From contig NZ_CP004387.1 in NCBI RefSeq assembly GCF_000299335.2, positions 186,001 to 250,000 of the forward strand: 64,000 nucleotides of DNA. The letters run 5' to 3'. The first letter of the stretch is position 1, and every line of letters starts with the position of its first letter. Shown here piece by piece: positions 1 to 8,801 of the stretch. This DNA is from Isoalcanivorax pacificus W11-5 (GTDB lineage Bacteria; Pseudomonadota; Gammaproteobacteria; Pseudomonadales; Alcanivoracaceae). The position numbers and the translations under genes were made by a program. The notes beneath the pieces are model-generated. The model made no database searches, had not been told where the DNA came from, and saw only the letters and a program-made list of their open reading frames with translations.

Positions 1-447
1 GCTGGTCAGCGCGCCATAGATCATGAACTCGGCGCCAATCTGGCGGCCCATGGTCACCGCAGTTGCCGGGTCGACCATGCCGCTCTGGGTCTGGAAGTCC
101 ATCTGTTGACGCACCCGCTCGACCACGGTCATGTCAACGAAGCGGAACTTGCCGGACTGGATCAGCTTGGCGCGGATGCTGTCGGTCACGGATTCGGTAT
201 CGATGTGTTCCACGGTGCGGTTCTGCACGCGGTCCACAAACGCCACCGGACGACGCTGGGCGGTGAGCTGCACCACCGGCGGGAAGGTCATCAGGTCATC
301 GACCATCTGCGAGGCAATCATCTGCAGGTCGGTGGAGCCGAAGTCCACGGTCACGGTTTCGGTGGCGGTGGCATCGCCGTATTGCACCCGGGTACAGCCG
401 CTGATCAGCAGGGCGGCGCCCAGCAGGGCCATCATCAATACACGCAT
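1..447 (-). CDS. lpoB: Penicillin-binding protein activator LpoB, C-terminus cut by window edge
   Basis: LpoB is an outer-membrane lipoprotein that reaches through the periplasm to stimulate the peptidoglycan synthase PBP1b. The 149 visible codons start with a lipoprotein signal peptide (MRVLMMALLGAALLISGC, lipobox L-I-S-G-C near residue 18). The mature part continues with PVAFVDRVQNRTVEHIDTES, then DSIRAKLIQSGKFRFVD and GRQIGAEFMIYGALTS, the pattern of the LpoB/CsgG-like fold. The reading frame runs off position 1 with no stop, so the end of the protein is missing. It is the last visible gene of a minus-strand operon with ycfL and a COG3014 lipoprotein upstream; ycfL and lpoB are also neighbours in E. 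coli. The start is the ATG preceded by GGAG a few bases upstream. Confidence 0.85.
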   Translation of the reverse strand, partial: MRVLMMALLGAALLISGCTRVQYGDATATETVTVDFGSTDLQMIASQMVDDLMTFPPVVQLTAQRRPVAFVDRVQNRTVEHIDTESVTDSIRAKLIQSGKFRFVDMTVVERVRQQMDFQTQSGMVDPATAVTMGRQIGAEFMIYGALTS

Positions 448-480
448 CGACAAACTCTCCTTGAATAAAATCGGGTTGGC

Positions 481-870
481 TTATTCTTCACGCAGCCACA
501 GTTCAAAGCGTGCCACGGCGGCATTGGGTGCCACCGCCTGCAGACGCACTTCGGCCTTGCCGGAGGCGCGTTGCGGACGCCATGGCTCGCCTTCCGGGGC
601 AATCTCGAAGCCGTTGCGGTCGTACCAGCGGAACTTGTACTGGTAATCCACCGAGAACGATGACTTGTTCCGCAGATGCACCTGGGCGCGCACGATGTCG
701 CCGCTGGTGGCACGGTTCACTTCCAGCAGCTCAAAGGCACCGTCCAGTGAAGCGCTGTCGTAGCGCAGCACGGCCCGGTCTTCATCGGACAGGCCGTCGT
801 CGGGGTTCATGGCACAGCCGGCCAGCAGGGCGGTCACCAGCAGGGTCCATAGCAGGGCGTAGCGTTTCAT
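481..870 (-). CDS. ycfL: YcfL family (DUF1425) lipoprotein
   Basis: This is a 129-residue predicted lipoprotein. The signal peptide ends in the lipobox LLAGC near residues 15-19, and Ala-Met-Asn after the cysteine gives no Asp+2 inner-membrane retention signal. The mature domain is a small beta sandwich with the family-typical VHLRNKSSFSVDYQYKFRWYD and GFEIAPEGEPWRP segments. YcfL proteins have no firmly assigned activity; the gene is habitually next to lpoB, which suggests a link to envelope or peptidoglycan work (inference). Its ATG overlaps the stop of the upstream COG3014 gene by one base (TGATG-type coupling), and lpoB starts 33 bases after its stop. Confidence 0.85.
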   Translation of the reverse strand: MKRYALLWTLLVTALLAGCAMNPDDGLSDEDRAVLRYDSASLDGAFELLEVNRATSGDIVRAQVHLRNKSSFSVDYQYKFRWYDRNGFEIAPEGEPWRPQRASGKAEVRLQAVAPNAAVARFELWLREE

Positions 871-2222
871 CAGCGTTCCTCCAGAACGGGCATGACAGTA
901 ATGTGCAGCTGGCCCGTGTCGATCACCCGTACCAAGGTGGTGCCGCCCTGGGTGACGGGGATTTCCACGTTAGCACTGCCCCCGAGGCCAGACAACGCAA
1001 GCGCATGCGTGCCGGGGGACAGGGTCAGGCGGGCAATCTGTGCGTTCGCCGGCAGGGTCAGCCAGCTGCGCAGGTCGGCCCGCTCGGACACCAGGTTGTA
1101 GATCTGGGTGGTCAGGGCGCCGAGCAGGCCAAGTTCGTCGTTGGCTTTCTTCTGGGCGCCGTATTTGGCGGCGGCGCGCAATGTCTGTCGGACCAGCATG
1201 GCGGGAATCTGTTCCTTCAATGCCCGCGCGGCCATGCCGTCGAAACGGGTGATCACCGCTGTCTGGGCGCTTTTGCCCTCAGCGCTGACCTGCAGGGGCC
1301 TGGGCACCACCATGTCGGCGCCATAGGTCGGGAAGGACACCGCGAAATAGCCGTGGATGGTCGGGATCGGCAGGCTGATCTCCTGGCGCGGCGGAATATA
1401 GCCCTGCTCGTAGGCGATCACGACCTGGCCGGTGCCATCGCTGCCGCGACGGCCGCGCTGCAAGGCGCTGACCCGCTCGATGTCGGCCTGCAACAGCGGC
1501 ATCTCCGGCATGATCTCGTAGGCTTTCTTGAAGTCGACCAGCGCGTCGTTGTAGTTGCCGGTGCCTTCGCGGAACACGCCGGCCAGGTAATAGAAGTAGG
1601 GGTTCTGGATGCTGCTGCGCACGGTGGCGGCGGCGGTATTGAGGCCGGCGAACTGGCTGTCGAAGTCATCCATGGTGGGTGCGCCGGCGGCTTCGTCCTC
1701 GGCGCGGCCGATTTCCCGTTCGTGGCGCTGTTCGGCTACCTGCTGTTCCAGCGTCACGCGGCGGAATTCCACAGCGGCGCCTTCAATATCACCCTGTTGC
1801 CAGTAGTTCATCGCCTGCAGGCCATGCACGGCGATGCGCTCGTACTCGTAACCGCGATAGGGCAGCGCGTTGTCGTTCACCATCAGGGCGCCCAGGCCAC
1901 CGCCGGCGCTGGAGAGCCGGATGCGGGCCTGCTCGTCCTGTTCATCGTACAGGGTGATGACCTGGCTGAAAGTCTGCTGGCTGTCGGCGGGCAGGTCGGT
2001 GATCTGCGCCACGCGGGCGCGCTCCTGCAGGTACAGCAGCCGGTCGCCGCCCTGGGTGCCTTTTTCCAGCCGGCTGAAGGCCGCCTCGGGCTGGCCCACG
2101 GCGGCGGCCTGTTTCCAGTCGGCAGCCTGGTTGGGATACGGGTTGAACAGGGAATTGGTGGCGCAGCCAGTCAGCAGCGTGGCGGCAAGCAGCAGCGGGA
2201 AGCGAAACAGCGTCCTTGTCAT
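870..2222 (-). CDS. COG3014 family uncharacterised lipoprotein with TPR-like region
   Basis: A 450-residue predicted lipoprotein: from the chosen start (MTRTLFRFPLLLAATLLTGC) there is a clear signal peptide and lipobox. The upstream in-frame extension to 2303 would bury the signal sequence, so it was rejected. The N-terminal half contains helical repeat-like segments (for example PYFYYLAGVFREGTGNYNDA), resembling TPR units of a secretory COG3014 protein. The C-terminal half is beta-rich and ends with GTTLVRVIDTGQLHITVMP. No function is established that I know of. It is the first gene of the operon with ycfL and lpoB, overlapping ycfL by one base, so a role linked to LpoB or cell-wall synthesis is a reasonable guess only. 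Confidence 0.75.
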   Translation of the reverse strand: MTRTLFRFPLLLAATLLTGCATNSLFNPYPNQAADWKQAAAVGQPEAAFSRLEKGTQGGDRLLYLQERARVAQITDLPADSQQTFSQVITLYDEQDEQARIRLSSAGGGLGALMVNDNALPYRGYEYERIAVHGLQAMNYWQQGDIEGAAVEFRRVTLEQQVAEQRHEREIGRAEDEAAGAPTMDDFDSQFAGLNTAAATVRSSIQNPYFYYLAGVFREGTGNYNDALVDFKKAYEIMPEMPLLQADIERVSALQRGRRGSDGTGQVVIAYEQGYIPPRQEISLPIPTIHGYFAVSFPTYGADMVVPRPLQVSAEGKSAQTAVITRFDGMAARALKEQIPAMLVRQTLRAAAKYGAQKKANDELGLLGALTTQIYNLVSERADLRSWLTLPANAQIARLTLSPGTHALALSGLGGSANVEIPVTQGGTTLVRVIDTGQLHITVMPVLEER

Positions 2223-2311
2223 GGGCAGGCAGTTGGCCGGTCGAACGCTCAAGGTAGCGTTCAACCGGCCCACTGTCGAGGCATCCTTGCGTCGACCGGT
2301 CATGGAACGGA

Positions 2312-3541
2312 TCAGAACAGGACGCGGGTGCGGATGGTGCCGTCGATATTGCGCAGTTTTTCCAGCGCGAGCTGGCTGTAGTCTGCGTTCACATCAATCA
2401 CCACATAGCCGATCTCGGCGTTGGTCTGCAGGAACTGGGCCGCGATGTTGATGCCGTTTTCCGAGAACACCTGGTTGATCTGGCTGAGCACGCCGGGCAC
2501 GTTCTTGTGGATGTGCAGCAGACGGTGCATGTTCGGGTGCGAAGGCAGCGACACTTCCGGGAAGTTCACGGCGGACAGGGTGGAGCCGTTGTCGGAGTAG
2601 CGCACCAGCTTCTCGGCCACTTCGGAGCCGATGTTTTCCTGGGCTTCCTGGGTCGAGCCGCCGACATGCGGGGTCAGGATCACGTTGTCGAACTCGCGCA
2701 GCGGCGAGATAAACTCGTCGTCGTTGGACTTCGGCTCTTCCGGGAACACGTCGATGGCGGCACCCAGCAGGTGGCCGTCTTTCAGTGCGGCACACAGCGC
2801 GTCGATCTCGACCACCTTGCCGCGGGCTGCGTTGATCAGGTAGCTCTTCGGCTTCATGGCCCGGATCTGGGCTTCCTTGATCATCCAGCGGGTGCCGGCG
2901 GTATCCGGTACATGCAGGCTGACCACATCGCTCATGCCGAGCAGCTCATCCAGGCTGTGTACCTGGGTGGCGTTGCCCAGCGGCAGCTTGGTGACCACAT
3001 CATAGAAGTACACCTTCATGCCCATCGACTCGGCCAGCACGCTGACCTGGGCACCGATGTTGCCGTAGCCGACGATGCCGAGGTTCTTGCCGCGCACTTC
3101 AAAGCTGTCCTTGGCGGATTTCAGCCAGCCGCCGCGATGGCAGGACGCGTTCCGCTCCGGCACGCCGCGCATCAGCATGATCGCCTCGGCGATCACCAGC
3201 TCGGCCACCGAACGGGTGTTGGAGTACGGCGCATTGAACACCGGAATGCCCAGCTTGAGAGCGGCTTCCAGGTCCACCTGGTTGGTGCCGATACAGAAAC
3301 AGCCGATGGCCATCAGCTTCTCGGCGGATTCGATCACATCTGCGGTGAGCTGGGTGCGCGAACGGATGCCGACAAAATGGGCATCGCGCACCTTGTCTTT
3401 CAGCTCGTCGCCGGTCAGCGCACCCTTGAGCAGCTCGATGTTGCTGTAGCCACTGTTCTTCAGGGTCGCCACGGCGGATTCGTGGATGCCTTCCAGCAGC
3501 AGAATGCGGATCTTGTCCTTCTCGAGAGAAGTTCTGGCCAT
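2312..3541 (-). CDS. serA: D-3-phosphoglycerate dehydrogenase
   Basis: SerA oxidises 3-phosphoglycerate to 3-phosphohydroxypyruvate, the first step of phosphorylated serine synthesis. At 409 residues it matches the E. coli enzyme (410). It has an N-terminal substrate domain, a Rossmann NAD motif around residue 156 (GIVGYGNIGAQ), the catalytic Arg in NAARGKVVEID, Glu in DVFPEEP and His in LTPHVGGSTQEAQENIG, and a C-terminal ACT domain (PGVLSQINQVFSENGINIA) that in the family binds serine as feedback inhibitor. The start MARTSLEK was chosen over a longer in-frame ORF because it matches the family N-terminus. The gene diverges from the D-2-hydroxyglutarate dehydrogenase gene at 3685, its likely biochemical partner. 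Confidence 0.96.
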   Translation of the reverse strand: MARTSLEKDKIRILLLEGIHESAVATLKNSGYSNIELLKGALTGDELKDKVRDAHFVGIRSRTQLTADVIESAEKLMAIGCFCIGTNQVDLEAALKLGIPVFNAPYSNTRSVAELVIAEAIMLMRGVPERNASCHRGGWLKSAKDSFEVRGKNLGIVGYGNIGAQVSVLAESMGMKVYFYDVVTKLPLGNATQVHSLDELLGMSDVVSLHVPDTAGTRWMIKEAQIRAMKPKSYLINAARGKVVEIDALCAALKDGHLLGAAIDVFPEEPKSNDDEFISPLREFDNVILTPHVGGSTQEAQENIGSEVAEKLVRYSDNGSTLSAVNFPEVSLPSHPNMHRLLHIHKNVPGVLSQINQVFSENGINIAAQFLQTNAEIGYVVIDVNADYSQLALEKLRNIDGTIRTRVLF

Positions 3542-3566
3542 GGTGAAGTCCCGGTAACCTGTCAAA

Positions 3567-3595
3567 GGGGCGCGTATGGTACCATAGCGCGCCCC
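3567..3595. promoter_or_regulatory. Near-perfect palindrome in the serA / D2HGDH divergent promoter region
   Basis: Arms GGGGCGCG-TATGGT and ACCATA-GCGCGCCCC pair with a single one-base bulge. Each strand carries TATGGT (plus at 3575-3580, minus at 3581-3586), so the palindrome could be two back-to-back -10 elements, an operator, or both. It lies between two divergent genes with 143 bases between their starts. The regulator is unknown; no clear -35 boxes were seen. Confidence 0.45.
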
Positions 3596-3684
3596 CGGTA
3601 AGACCAGTCCCCGCGCCCCGTTCGCCGGGGCGCCCATGCCAGCCCGGCGGTACCCGAAAACGAACACCCGGAGAGATGCATCGC

Positions 3685-5073
3685 ATGAGCCAGACCGCTG
3701 TCGCAGACCTGTTCCGCCCCCTGCTGGGTGACAACCGCTGCCTGACCGACGCCGACAGTTGCCAGCGCTACGGCGTGGACTGGACCAAGGTGTGGGCGCC
3801 GGCGCCGGCGGTCGTATTGCTGCCGGAAACCGTCGAGGAAGTGCAGCAGATCGTGCGGCTGGCGAATGAACATCATGTCGCGCTGGTGCCCTCCGGTGGC
3901 CGCACCGGGCTGTCGGCGGGCGCCGTGGCGGCCAGTGGCGAAGCCGTGGTGGCCTTTGATCGCATGAACAAGGTGCTGGCGTTTGATCCCTATGACCGGG
4001 CCGTCACCGTGCAGCCGGGGGTGGTCACCCAGCAACTGCAGGAATATGCCGAGCAGCAGGGGCTGTTCTATCCGGTGGATTTCGCCTCCGCCGGCTCGTC
4101 GCAGATCGGCGGCAACATTGGCACCAACGCCGGTGGTATCAAAGTGATTCGCTACGGCATGACCCGCGACTGGATCACCGGCCTGAGAGTGGTGACCGGC
4201 AAGGGCGACCTGCTGGAGCTGAACAAGGGCCTGATCAAGAACGCCACCGGCTATGACTTCCGTCATCTGTTTATCGGCTCGGAAGGGACGCTGGGGTTTG
4301 TTGTCGAGGCCACCGTGAAACTGGCGCGCCAGCCGAAAGACCTGGCGGTGCTGGTGCTGGGCGTGCCCGGCTTCAGCGAGGTGATGAACGTGCTGCACGC
4401 CTTCCAGCAGCAGATCGACCTGACCGCGTTTGAATTCTTTTCTGATAAGGCCATGCGCCATGTGCTGGCGCATGGTGTGCCGCGCCCGTTCGACACCGAG
4501 GCGCCGTTCTACTGCCTGCTGGAATTCGAGCAGTTGTCCGAAGCTGCTGGCGACCAGGCCATGGCGGTGTTCGAGCACTGCGTGGAACAGGGCTGGGTGG
4601 TCGATGGCGTGATGAGCCAGTCGCTGACGCAACTGGAACAGTTGTGGCAACTGCGCGAGCGTATTTCCGAAAGCATTGCCCCGCACACACCATACAAGAA
4701 CGATATCTCCGTGATGGTCAGCAAGGTGCCCGCGTTTGTGCAGGAAGTCGATGGCGTGGTGCAGCGCGAGTACCCGGATTTCGAGATCGTCTGGTTCGGG
4801 CATATCGGCGACGGCAACATGCACCTGAATATCCTGAAGCCTGCGGACCTGCCGAAAGAGGAATTCTTTTCCCGCTGCAATAACGTATCCAAATGGGTGT
4901 TCGAGATCGTACAGCAATATAACGGCTCGATTTCTGCCGAACACGGCGTCGGCATGACCAAGAAGCCGTATCTGCAATATTCCCGCTCGCCGGAAGAAAT
5001 CGGGTACATGCGCGCCGTGAAAGCGCTGTTTGATCCGAACGGCATCATGAACCCCGGCAAACTGCTCGACTGA
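3685..5073 (+). CDS. FAD-binding D-2-hydroxyglutarate dehydrogenase
   Basis: A 462-residue FAD-dependent enzyme of the D-2-hydroxyglutarate / D-lactate dehydrogenase family. In Pseudomonas stutzeri the orthologous serA neighbour oxidises the D-2-hydroxyglutarate that SerA makes from 2-oxoglutarate, pulling serine synthesis forward. The PCMH-type FAD domain shows PSGGRTGLSAGAV (residues about 67-79), QIGGNIGTNAGGIKVIRYG and HLFIGSEGTLGFV. The C-terminal domain has the metal-site HIGDGNMHLNIL and SAEHGVG, ending NPGKLLD. The ATG at 3685 was preferred to 3676 because GGAGAG at 3670-3675 sits 9 bases upstream of it but touches the earlier ATG. It is followed 16 bases later by a FAH-family gene. 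Confidence 0.88.
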   Translation: MSQTAVADLFRPLLGDNRCLTDADSCQRYGVDWTKVWAPAPAVVLLPETVEEVQQIVRLANEHHVALVPSGGRTGLSAGAVAASGEAVVAFDRMNKVLAFDPYDRAVTVQPGVVTQQLQEYAEQQGLFYPVDFASAGSSQIGGNIGTNAGGIKVIRYGMTRDWITGLRVVTGKGDLLELNKGLIKNATGYDFRHLFIGSEGTLGFVVEATVKLARQPKDLAVLVLGVPGFSEVMNVLHAFQQQIDLTAFEFFSDKAMRHVLAHGVPRPFDTEAPFYCLLEFEQLSEAAGDQAMAVFEHCVEQGWVVDGVMSQSLTQLEQLWQLRERISESIAPHTPYKNDISVMVSKVPAFVQEVDGVVQREYPDFEIVWFGHIGDGNMHLNILKPADLPKEEFFSRCNNVSKWVFEIVQQYNGSISAEHGVGMTKKPYLQYSRSPEEIGYMRAVKALFDPNGIMNPGKLLD

Positions 5074-5089
5074 TTCGGCAAGAGAAAAA

Positions 5090-5752
5090 ATGATGTACGT
5101 ACACAAGTGGATTGATGGCAGTGAAATCGGGCTGCCGGTAGGCAAGGCCGTCTGCGTGGGCCGCAACTATGCAGAACACGCCCGCGAGCTGGGCAACGAA
5201 GTGCCGACCGAGCCGCTGCTGTTCATCAAGCCGGCCACCGCGCTGTGCGATTTGAATGAGCCGCTGGTGCTGCCGCAGGATCGGGGTGCCGTGCATCACG
5301 AAGTGGAAATCGTCGTGCTGATCGGTGCGCCACTGACCCGTGCTTCGGTGGACGAGGCGCATGCGGCGATTGCCGGCTATGGCGTCGGCCTGGACCTGAC
5401 GTTGCGTGATGTGCAGAACGCATTGAAAGAGAAAGCCCAGCCGTGGGAAAAGGCCAAGGCCTTCGACGGCGCCGCACCGGTGTCGGGGTTTGTCGAGGCG
5501 CGCGGCGTCTCCACCCGCCAGAACCTCAGCATCATGCTGGAAGTGAACGACGACGTGCGCCAGCATGGCCACAGCGGCCAGATGCTGTTCCCGATCTTTC
5601 CGCTGGTGGCAGAGATCAGCCGGCACTTCACCCTGCTGCCGGGCGATCTGGTCTACACCGGCACCCCGGCGGGTGTCGGACCACTGGCCAGCGGCGACAG
5701 GCTGGTGGTGAAGCTGGGGAATTTTCTTGCAGTGCGCACATCAGTGGCCTGA
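5090..5752 (+). CDS. Fumarylacetoacetate hydrolase (FAH) family protein
   Basis: A 220-residue single-domain FAH-family enzyme. Members cleave C-C bonds of acylpyruvates or decarboxylate oxaloacetate, using a divalent metal. Visible signatures are CVGRNYAEHARELGNEVP near the N-terminus, LLFIKPATAL, the metal-binding HHEVEIVVLIG, and GDLVYTGTPAGVGPL near the C-terminus. The length fits the YcgM/FAHD1-like subgroup; the exact substrate cannot be read from sequence. It lies 16 bases after the D-2-hydroxyglutarate dehydrogenase stop and is probably co-transcribed. A second ATG directly follows the first (MM), so the start is uncertain by one codon. Confidence 0.9.
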   Translation: MMYVHKWIDGSEIGLPVGKAVCVGRNYAEHARELGNEVPTEPLLFIKPATALCDLNEPLVLPQDRGAVHHEVEIVVLIGAPLTRASVDEAHAAIAGYGVGLDLTLRDVQNALKEKAQPWEKAKAFDGAAPVSGFVEARGVSTRQNLSIMLEVNDDVRQHGHSGQMLFPIFPLVAEISRHFTLLPGDLVYTGTPAGVGPLASGDRLVVKLGNFLAVRTSVA

Positions 5753-5787
5753 TGGCCCGGTGCGCTGACAGACCAGGGAGGTCTTCC

Positions 5788-6156
5788 ATGCGTGCCATGG
5801 TAATACTGATGCTGGCGGCCAGTGCCGTTGCACAGGCGGAAACAGAGGTATCTTCGGACGGCAACAACCCCGCTATCCTGCGCGTGACCGAACACCAGAC
5901 GGAAGAAGGTCGTGTCGTGGTGCAGCGCACCGTGCTGATCTATGACCGAGAGGCCAATCCGCATGTGGTCAATCAGCGCTTCCTGAAAGACGGTGACCAC
6001 TACCGCGTCCTGCCGGATTCATTGTCCGAAACAGAAGTCGCGATTGGTGAAGCCCTCTGCGCCGCTGAGGGAAGCCACTACGTGACCCACCTCAGCGACG
6101 TGCGTATTTCGCCTGGCACCGTGCAGGCACTGCTCTGTGAGTATGACCGGCCGTAG
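5788..6156 (+). CDS. Small predicted periplasmic protein of unknown function
   Basis: A 122-residue protein with a Sec signal peptide (MRAMVILMLAASAVAQA, cleavage likely after AQA). The mature part is acidic and polar with no domain I recognise; it contains two cysteines (EALCAAEGS and QALLCEYDRP) that could form a disulfide. The start is well supported by AGGGAGG at 5775-5781, seven bases upstream of ATG. It follows the FAH gene by 35 bases on the same strand and converges with rpiA. No function is proposed. Confidence 0.65.
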   Translation: MRAMVILMLAASAVAQAETEVSSDGNNPAILRVTEHQTEEGRVVVQRTVLIYDREANPHVVNQRFLKDGDHYRVLPDSLSETEVAIGEALCAAEGSHYVTHLSDVRISPGTVQALLCEYDRP

Positions 6157-6192
6157 CAGAGCGGCACTCAAAGATACTTTTTCAACACCCTG

Positions 6193-6846
6193 TCAGTACC
6201 GCTCCACGCCCTGCGCCGTGCCCAGCAACACCACGTCCGCCGGCCGCAGCGCGAACAGCCCGTTGGTGACCACGCCGGTAATGTTGTTGAGCTGTTCTTC
6301 CAGCTTCAGCGGCCGCGACATATCCAGGTTGTGCACATCGAGGATGATGTTGCCGTTGTCGGTGACAAACCCTTCGCGGTACTTCGGTTGCCCGCCCAGG
6401 CCGGCCAGCCGGCGGGCGACGTAGGAGCGCGCCATCGGGATCACTTCCACCGGCAGCGGGAAGGCACCCAGGCGCTCCACGCGCTTGCTGCCATCGGCTA
6501 TACAGATGAACTGATCGGCCACGGCCGCCACGATCTTCTCGCGCGTCAGTGCGCCGCCGCCGCCCTTGATCATCTCGCGGTGCGGGTTCACCTCGTCGGC
6601 GCCGTCCACGTACACCGGCAGTGCATCGACACTGTTCAGCTCCAGCACCTCGATGCCGTGTTGGCGCAGGCGCTCGGCGGTGGCGTCCGAACTGGCCACG
6701 GCGCCACGGATGCGATCCTTCAGGGTGGCGAGGGCATCAATGAAGTAGTTGGCGGTACTGCCGGTGCCGACGCCGACCACGGTGCCGGGTTCGATATAGG
6801 CCAGCGCGGCAACTGCTGCGGCCTTCTTCATAGCGTTCTGGTCCAT
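6193..6846 (-). CDS. rpiA: Ribose-5-phosphate isomerase A
   Basis: RpiA interconverts ribose-5-phosphate and ribulose-5-phosphate in the pentose phosphate pathway. At 217 residues it is close to E. coli RpiA (219). It has the phosphate-binding [13 protein letters not shown] near residue 27, the catalytic-region [20 protein letters not shown] and ALTREKIVA, and the C-terminal [19 protein letters not shown]. The start [15 protein letters not shown] matches the family. A much longer in-frame extension reaches into the ilvA region on the opposite strand and is rejected. The gene diverges from ilvA, the same arrangement as in Pseudomonas. Confidence 0.96.
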   Translation of the reverse strand: MDQNAMKKAAAVAALAYIEPGTVVGVGTGSTANYFIDALATLKDRIRGAVASSDATAERLRQHGIEVLELNSVDALPVYVDGADEVNPHREMIKGGGGALTREKIVAAVADQFICIADGSKRVERLGAFPLPVEVIPMARSYVARRLAGLGGQPKYREGFVTDNGNIILDVHNLDMSRPLKLEEQLNNITGVVTNGLFALRPADVVLLGTAQGVERY

Positions 6847-6879
6847 GATGCGTCCTGTGCTGTGCAAACCGGGGCAGGC

Positions 6880-6908
6880 AGTATAACAAGCAGCCTCAAT
6901 GCTGGCTC
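6880..6908 (-). promoter_or_regulatory. Possible rpiA promoter
   Basis: On the minus strand a good -10 (TATACT, 6880-6885) lies 34 bases upstream of the rpiA ATG. The matching -35 at 17-base spacing (GAGCCA, 6903-6908) is poor, so only the -10 is persuasive. Confidence 0.4.
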
Positions 6909-7005
6909 GCGGCACTGCCGGGGCTGGCGGGAGCGTGGACGCTGACGCGGCGCCCCCGTACCATTGTCGCTTTCCGCCTGCCAACCGCTGCTGACTGAGT
7001 CCCCG

Positions 7006-8523
7006 ATGCCTGACCGTTACGTCAAGAAGATCCTCCAGGCCCGCGTCTACGACGTGGCCATCGAGAGCCCGCTGGACGATGCGCCGCTGATTTCCCGCCG
7101 CATCGGCAACCGCGTGCTGCTCAAGCGCGAGGATCTGCAGCCGGTGTTCTCGTTCAAGCTGCGCGGCGCTTACAACATGATCTCGCGGCTGTCGCCGGAG
7201 GCCCGCGAGCGTGGCGTCATCTGTGCCTCGGCCGGCAACCATGCCCAGGGTGTGGCGCTGGCCGCCAAGGCGCTGGGGCTGAAGGCGGTGATCGTGATGC
7301 CGCGCACCACGCCCGACATCAAGGTGCGTTCCGTGCGCGAGCACGGCGGCAAGGCGGTGCTGTTTGGAGACAGCTTTGATGAAGCGCTGGCCCATGCGCG
7401 TGAGTTGCAGGAGAAAGAGCAGCTCACCTTCGTGCACCCCTACGACGATCCGGACGTGATCGCCGGCCAGGGCACCATCGGCATGGAAATCCTGCGCCAG
7501 CAGACCGCCCCGCTGGATGCCGTGTTCCTGCCGGTGGGCGGCGGCGGCCTGGCTGCCGGCGTGGCGGCCTACATCAAATATGTGCGACCGGAAGTGCGCA
7601 TCATTGCGGTGGAGCCGGAAGATGCTGCCTGCCTGAAGGCTGCGATGGAGAAAAAGCGCCGGGTTGAACTGCCGGAAGTGGGCCTGTTTGCCGATGGTGT
7701 GGCGGTCCGCCAGATCGGCAAGGAAACCTTTCGCGTACTGCGCCAGTGCGTCGATGAAGTGATCACCTGCACGACGGATGAAATCTGCGCGGCCATCAAG
7801 GATTCCTTCGAGGATACCCGCTCGATTGCCGAACCGGCCGGCGCCCTGGCGCTGGCCGGCCTGAAGAAATGGGTGCAGGCGAATGATGTGCAGGGACAGA
7901 CGCTGGTGGCTGTGCACAGTGGCGCCAACGTGAACTTCGACCGTCTGCGGCATATCGCCGAACGTGCCGAGTTGGGTGAGCAGCGCGAAGCCATCCTGGC
8001 GGTGACCATTCCCGAACGCCCGGGCAGCTTCCGTCAGTTCTGCCAGACCCTCGGGCGGCGCGCGATCACCGAATTCAATTACCGTTACCGCGATGCCTCC
8101 GCGGCCACCGTGTTTGTCGGCGTGCAGATTCGCCCCGGCACCGACGATCTGCCATCACTGATCGAGGCGCTGGAGGAAAAAGGGTATCCGGTGCTGGACA
8201 TGACCCAGAACGAAATGGCCAAGCTGCATATCCGCTACATGGTCGGTGGCCATACGCCGGTGACCGATACCAGTGAAGCGCTGTACCGGGTGGAATTCCC
8301 GGAGCGGCCCGGCGCCCTGCTGAAGTTTCTGATGTCGCTGGGTGGGCGCTGGAATATCAGTCTGTTCCACTACCGCAACCATGGTGCCGCCTACGGGCGA
8401 GTGCTGGTCGGCTTCCAGGTGCCCAAAGGCGAGCGCAAGTTGCTCAAGAAGGATCTTCAGGCAGTTCCCTACCCCATGGTCGAGGAATCGGATAACCCGG
8501 CCTACCGCCTTTTCCTTAGCTGA
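7006..8523 (+). CDS. ilvA: Threonine ammonia-lyase, biosynthetic
   Basis: IlvA deaminates threonine to 2-oxobutyrate, the committed step of isoleucine synthesis. The protein is 505 residues (E. coli 514). The PLP lysine is K51 in [12 protein letters not shown], the phosphate-cradling glycine loop is [11 protein letters not shown], and the N-terminal catalytic domain ends near residue 320. Two ACT-like regulatory modules follow ([16 protein letters not shown] and [20 protein letters not shown]), which in the family bind isoleucine and valine. The start [16 protein letters not shown] is typical for this class; 14 extra in-frame upstream codons are rejected for lack of similarity. It diverges from rpiA. 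Confidence 0.96.
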   Translation: MPDRYVKKILQARVYDVAIESPLDDAPLISRRIGNRVLLKREDLQPVFSFKLRGAYNMISRLSPEARERGVICASAGNHAQGVALAAKALGLKAVIVMPRTTPDIKVRSVREHGGKAVLFGDSFDEALAHARELQEKEQLTFVHPYDDPDVIAGQGTIGMEILRQQTAPLDAVFLPVGGGGLAAGVAAYIKYVRPEVRIIAVEPEDAACLKAAMEKKRRVELPEVGLFADGVAVRQIGKETFRVLRQCVDEVITCTTDEICAAIKDSFEDTRSIAEPAGALALAGLKKWVQANDVQGQTLVAVHSGANVNFDRLRHIAERAELGEQREAILAVTIPERPGSFRQFCQTLGRRAITEFNYRYRDASAATVFVGVQIRPGTDDLPSLIEALEEKGYPVLDMTQNEMAKLHIRYMVGGHTPVTDTSEALYRVEFPERPGALLKFLMSLGGRWNISLFHYRNHGAAYGRVLVGFQVPKGERKLLKKDLQAVPYPMVEESDNPAYRLFLS

Positions 8524-8801
8524 ACGTATGTACAGTTATGGTGCATGGATAAAGTGAATCCTCAGCGTTTACAGATAACCCATTGACTTTTGGTGCCCAA
8601 TTGTTCATTTTTTGAACTCGTTCCGGCTTGGTCCGTCACAAGTCGGTAATGTGGCACTTTCGTTGCTTTCCACCTTTTTTGCTGATGCCGCTTCGGTATC
8701 AGGTTTCGGGCCATGCGAGGGAACTTGCGTGGCGCCTGTTGTCATTACATTGGCCGTTGCAGAGATCTTTGGATCTGGCTGGGGAAGAAGAGTTACAGGA
8801 A
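8524..8801. other. Intergenic region upstream of the small membrane protein
   Basis: Between ilvA and the small ORF at 8802 there are 278 bases with no convincing gene. A possible -35 TTGACT is at 8583-8588, with only a weak -10 (TTCATT, 8604-8609). In-frame extension of the downstream ORF back to 8628 is open but basic and unlike a conserved protein, and no ribosome-binding site supports it. Confidence 0.4.

Noticed and set aside
510-2381. 623-codon plus-strand open frame
   Set aside because: Shadow of the minus-strand COG3014 and ycfL genes, which have signal peptides and family similarity.
3562-5166. 534-codon minus-strand open frame
   Set aside because: Antisense shadow of the D-2-hydroxyglutarate dehydrogenase gene, whose sense frame matches a known family.
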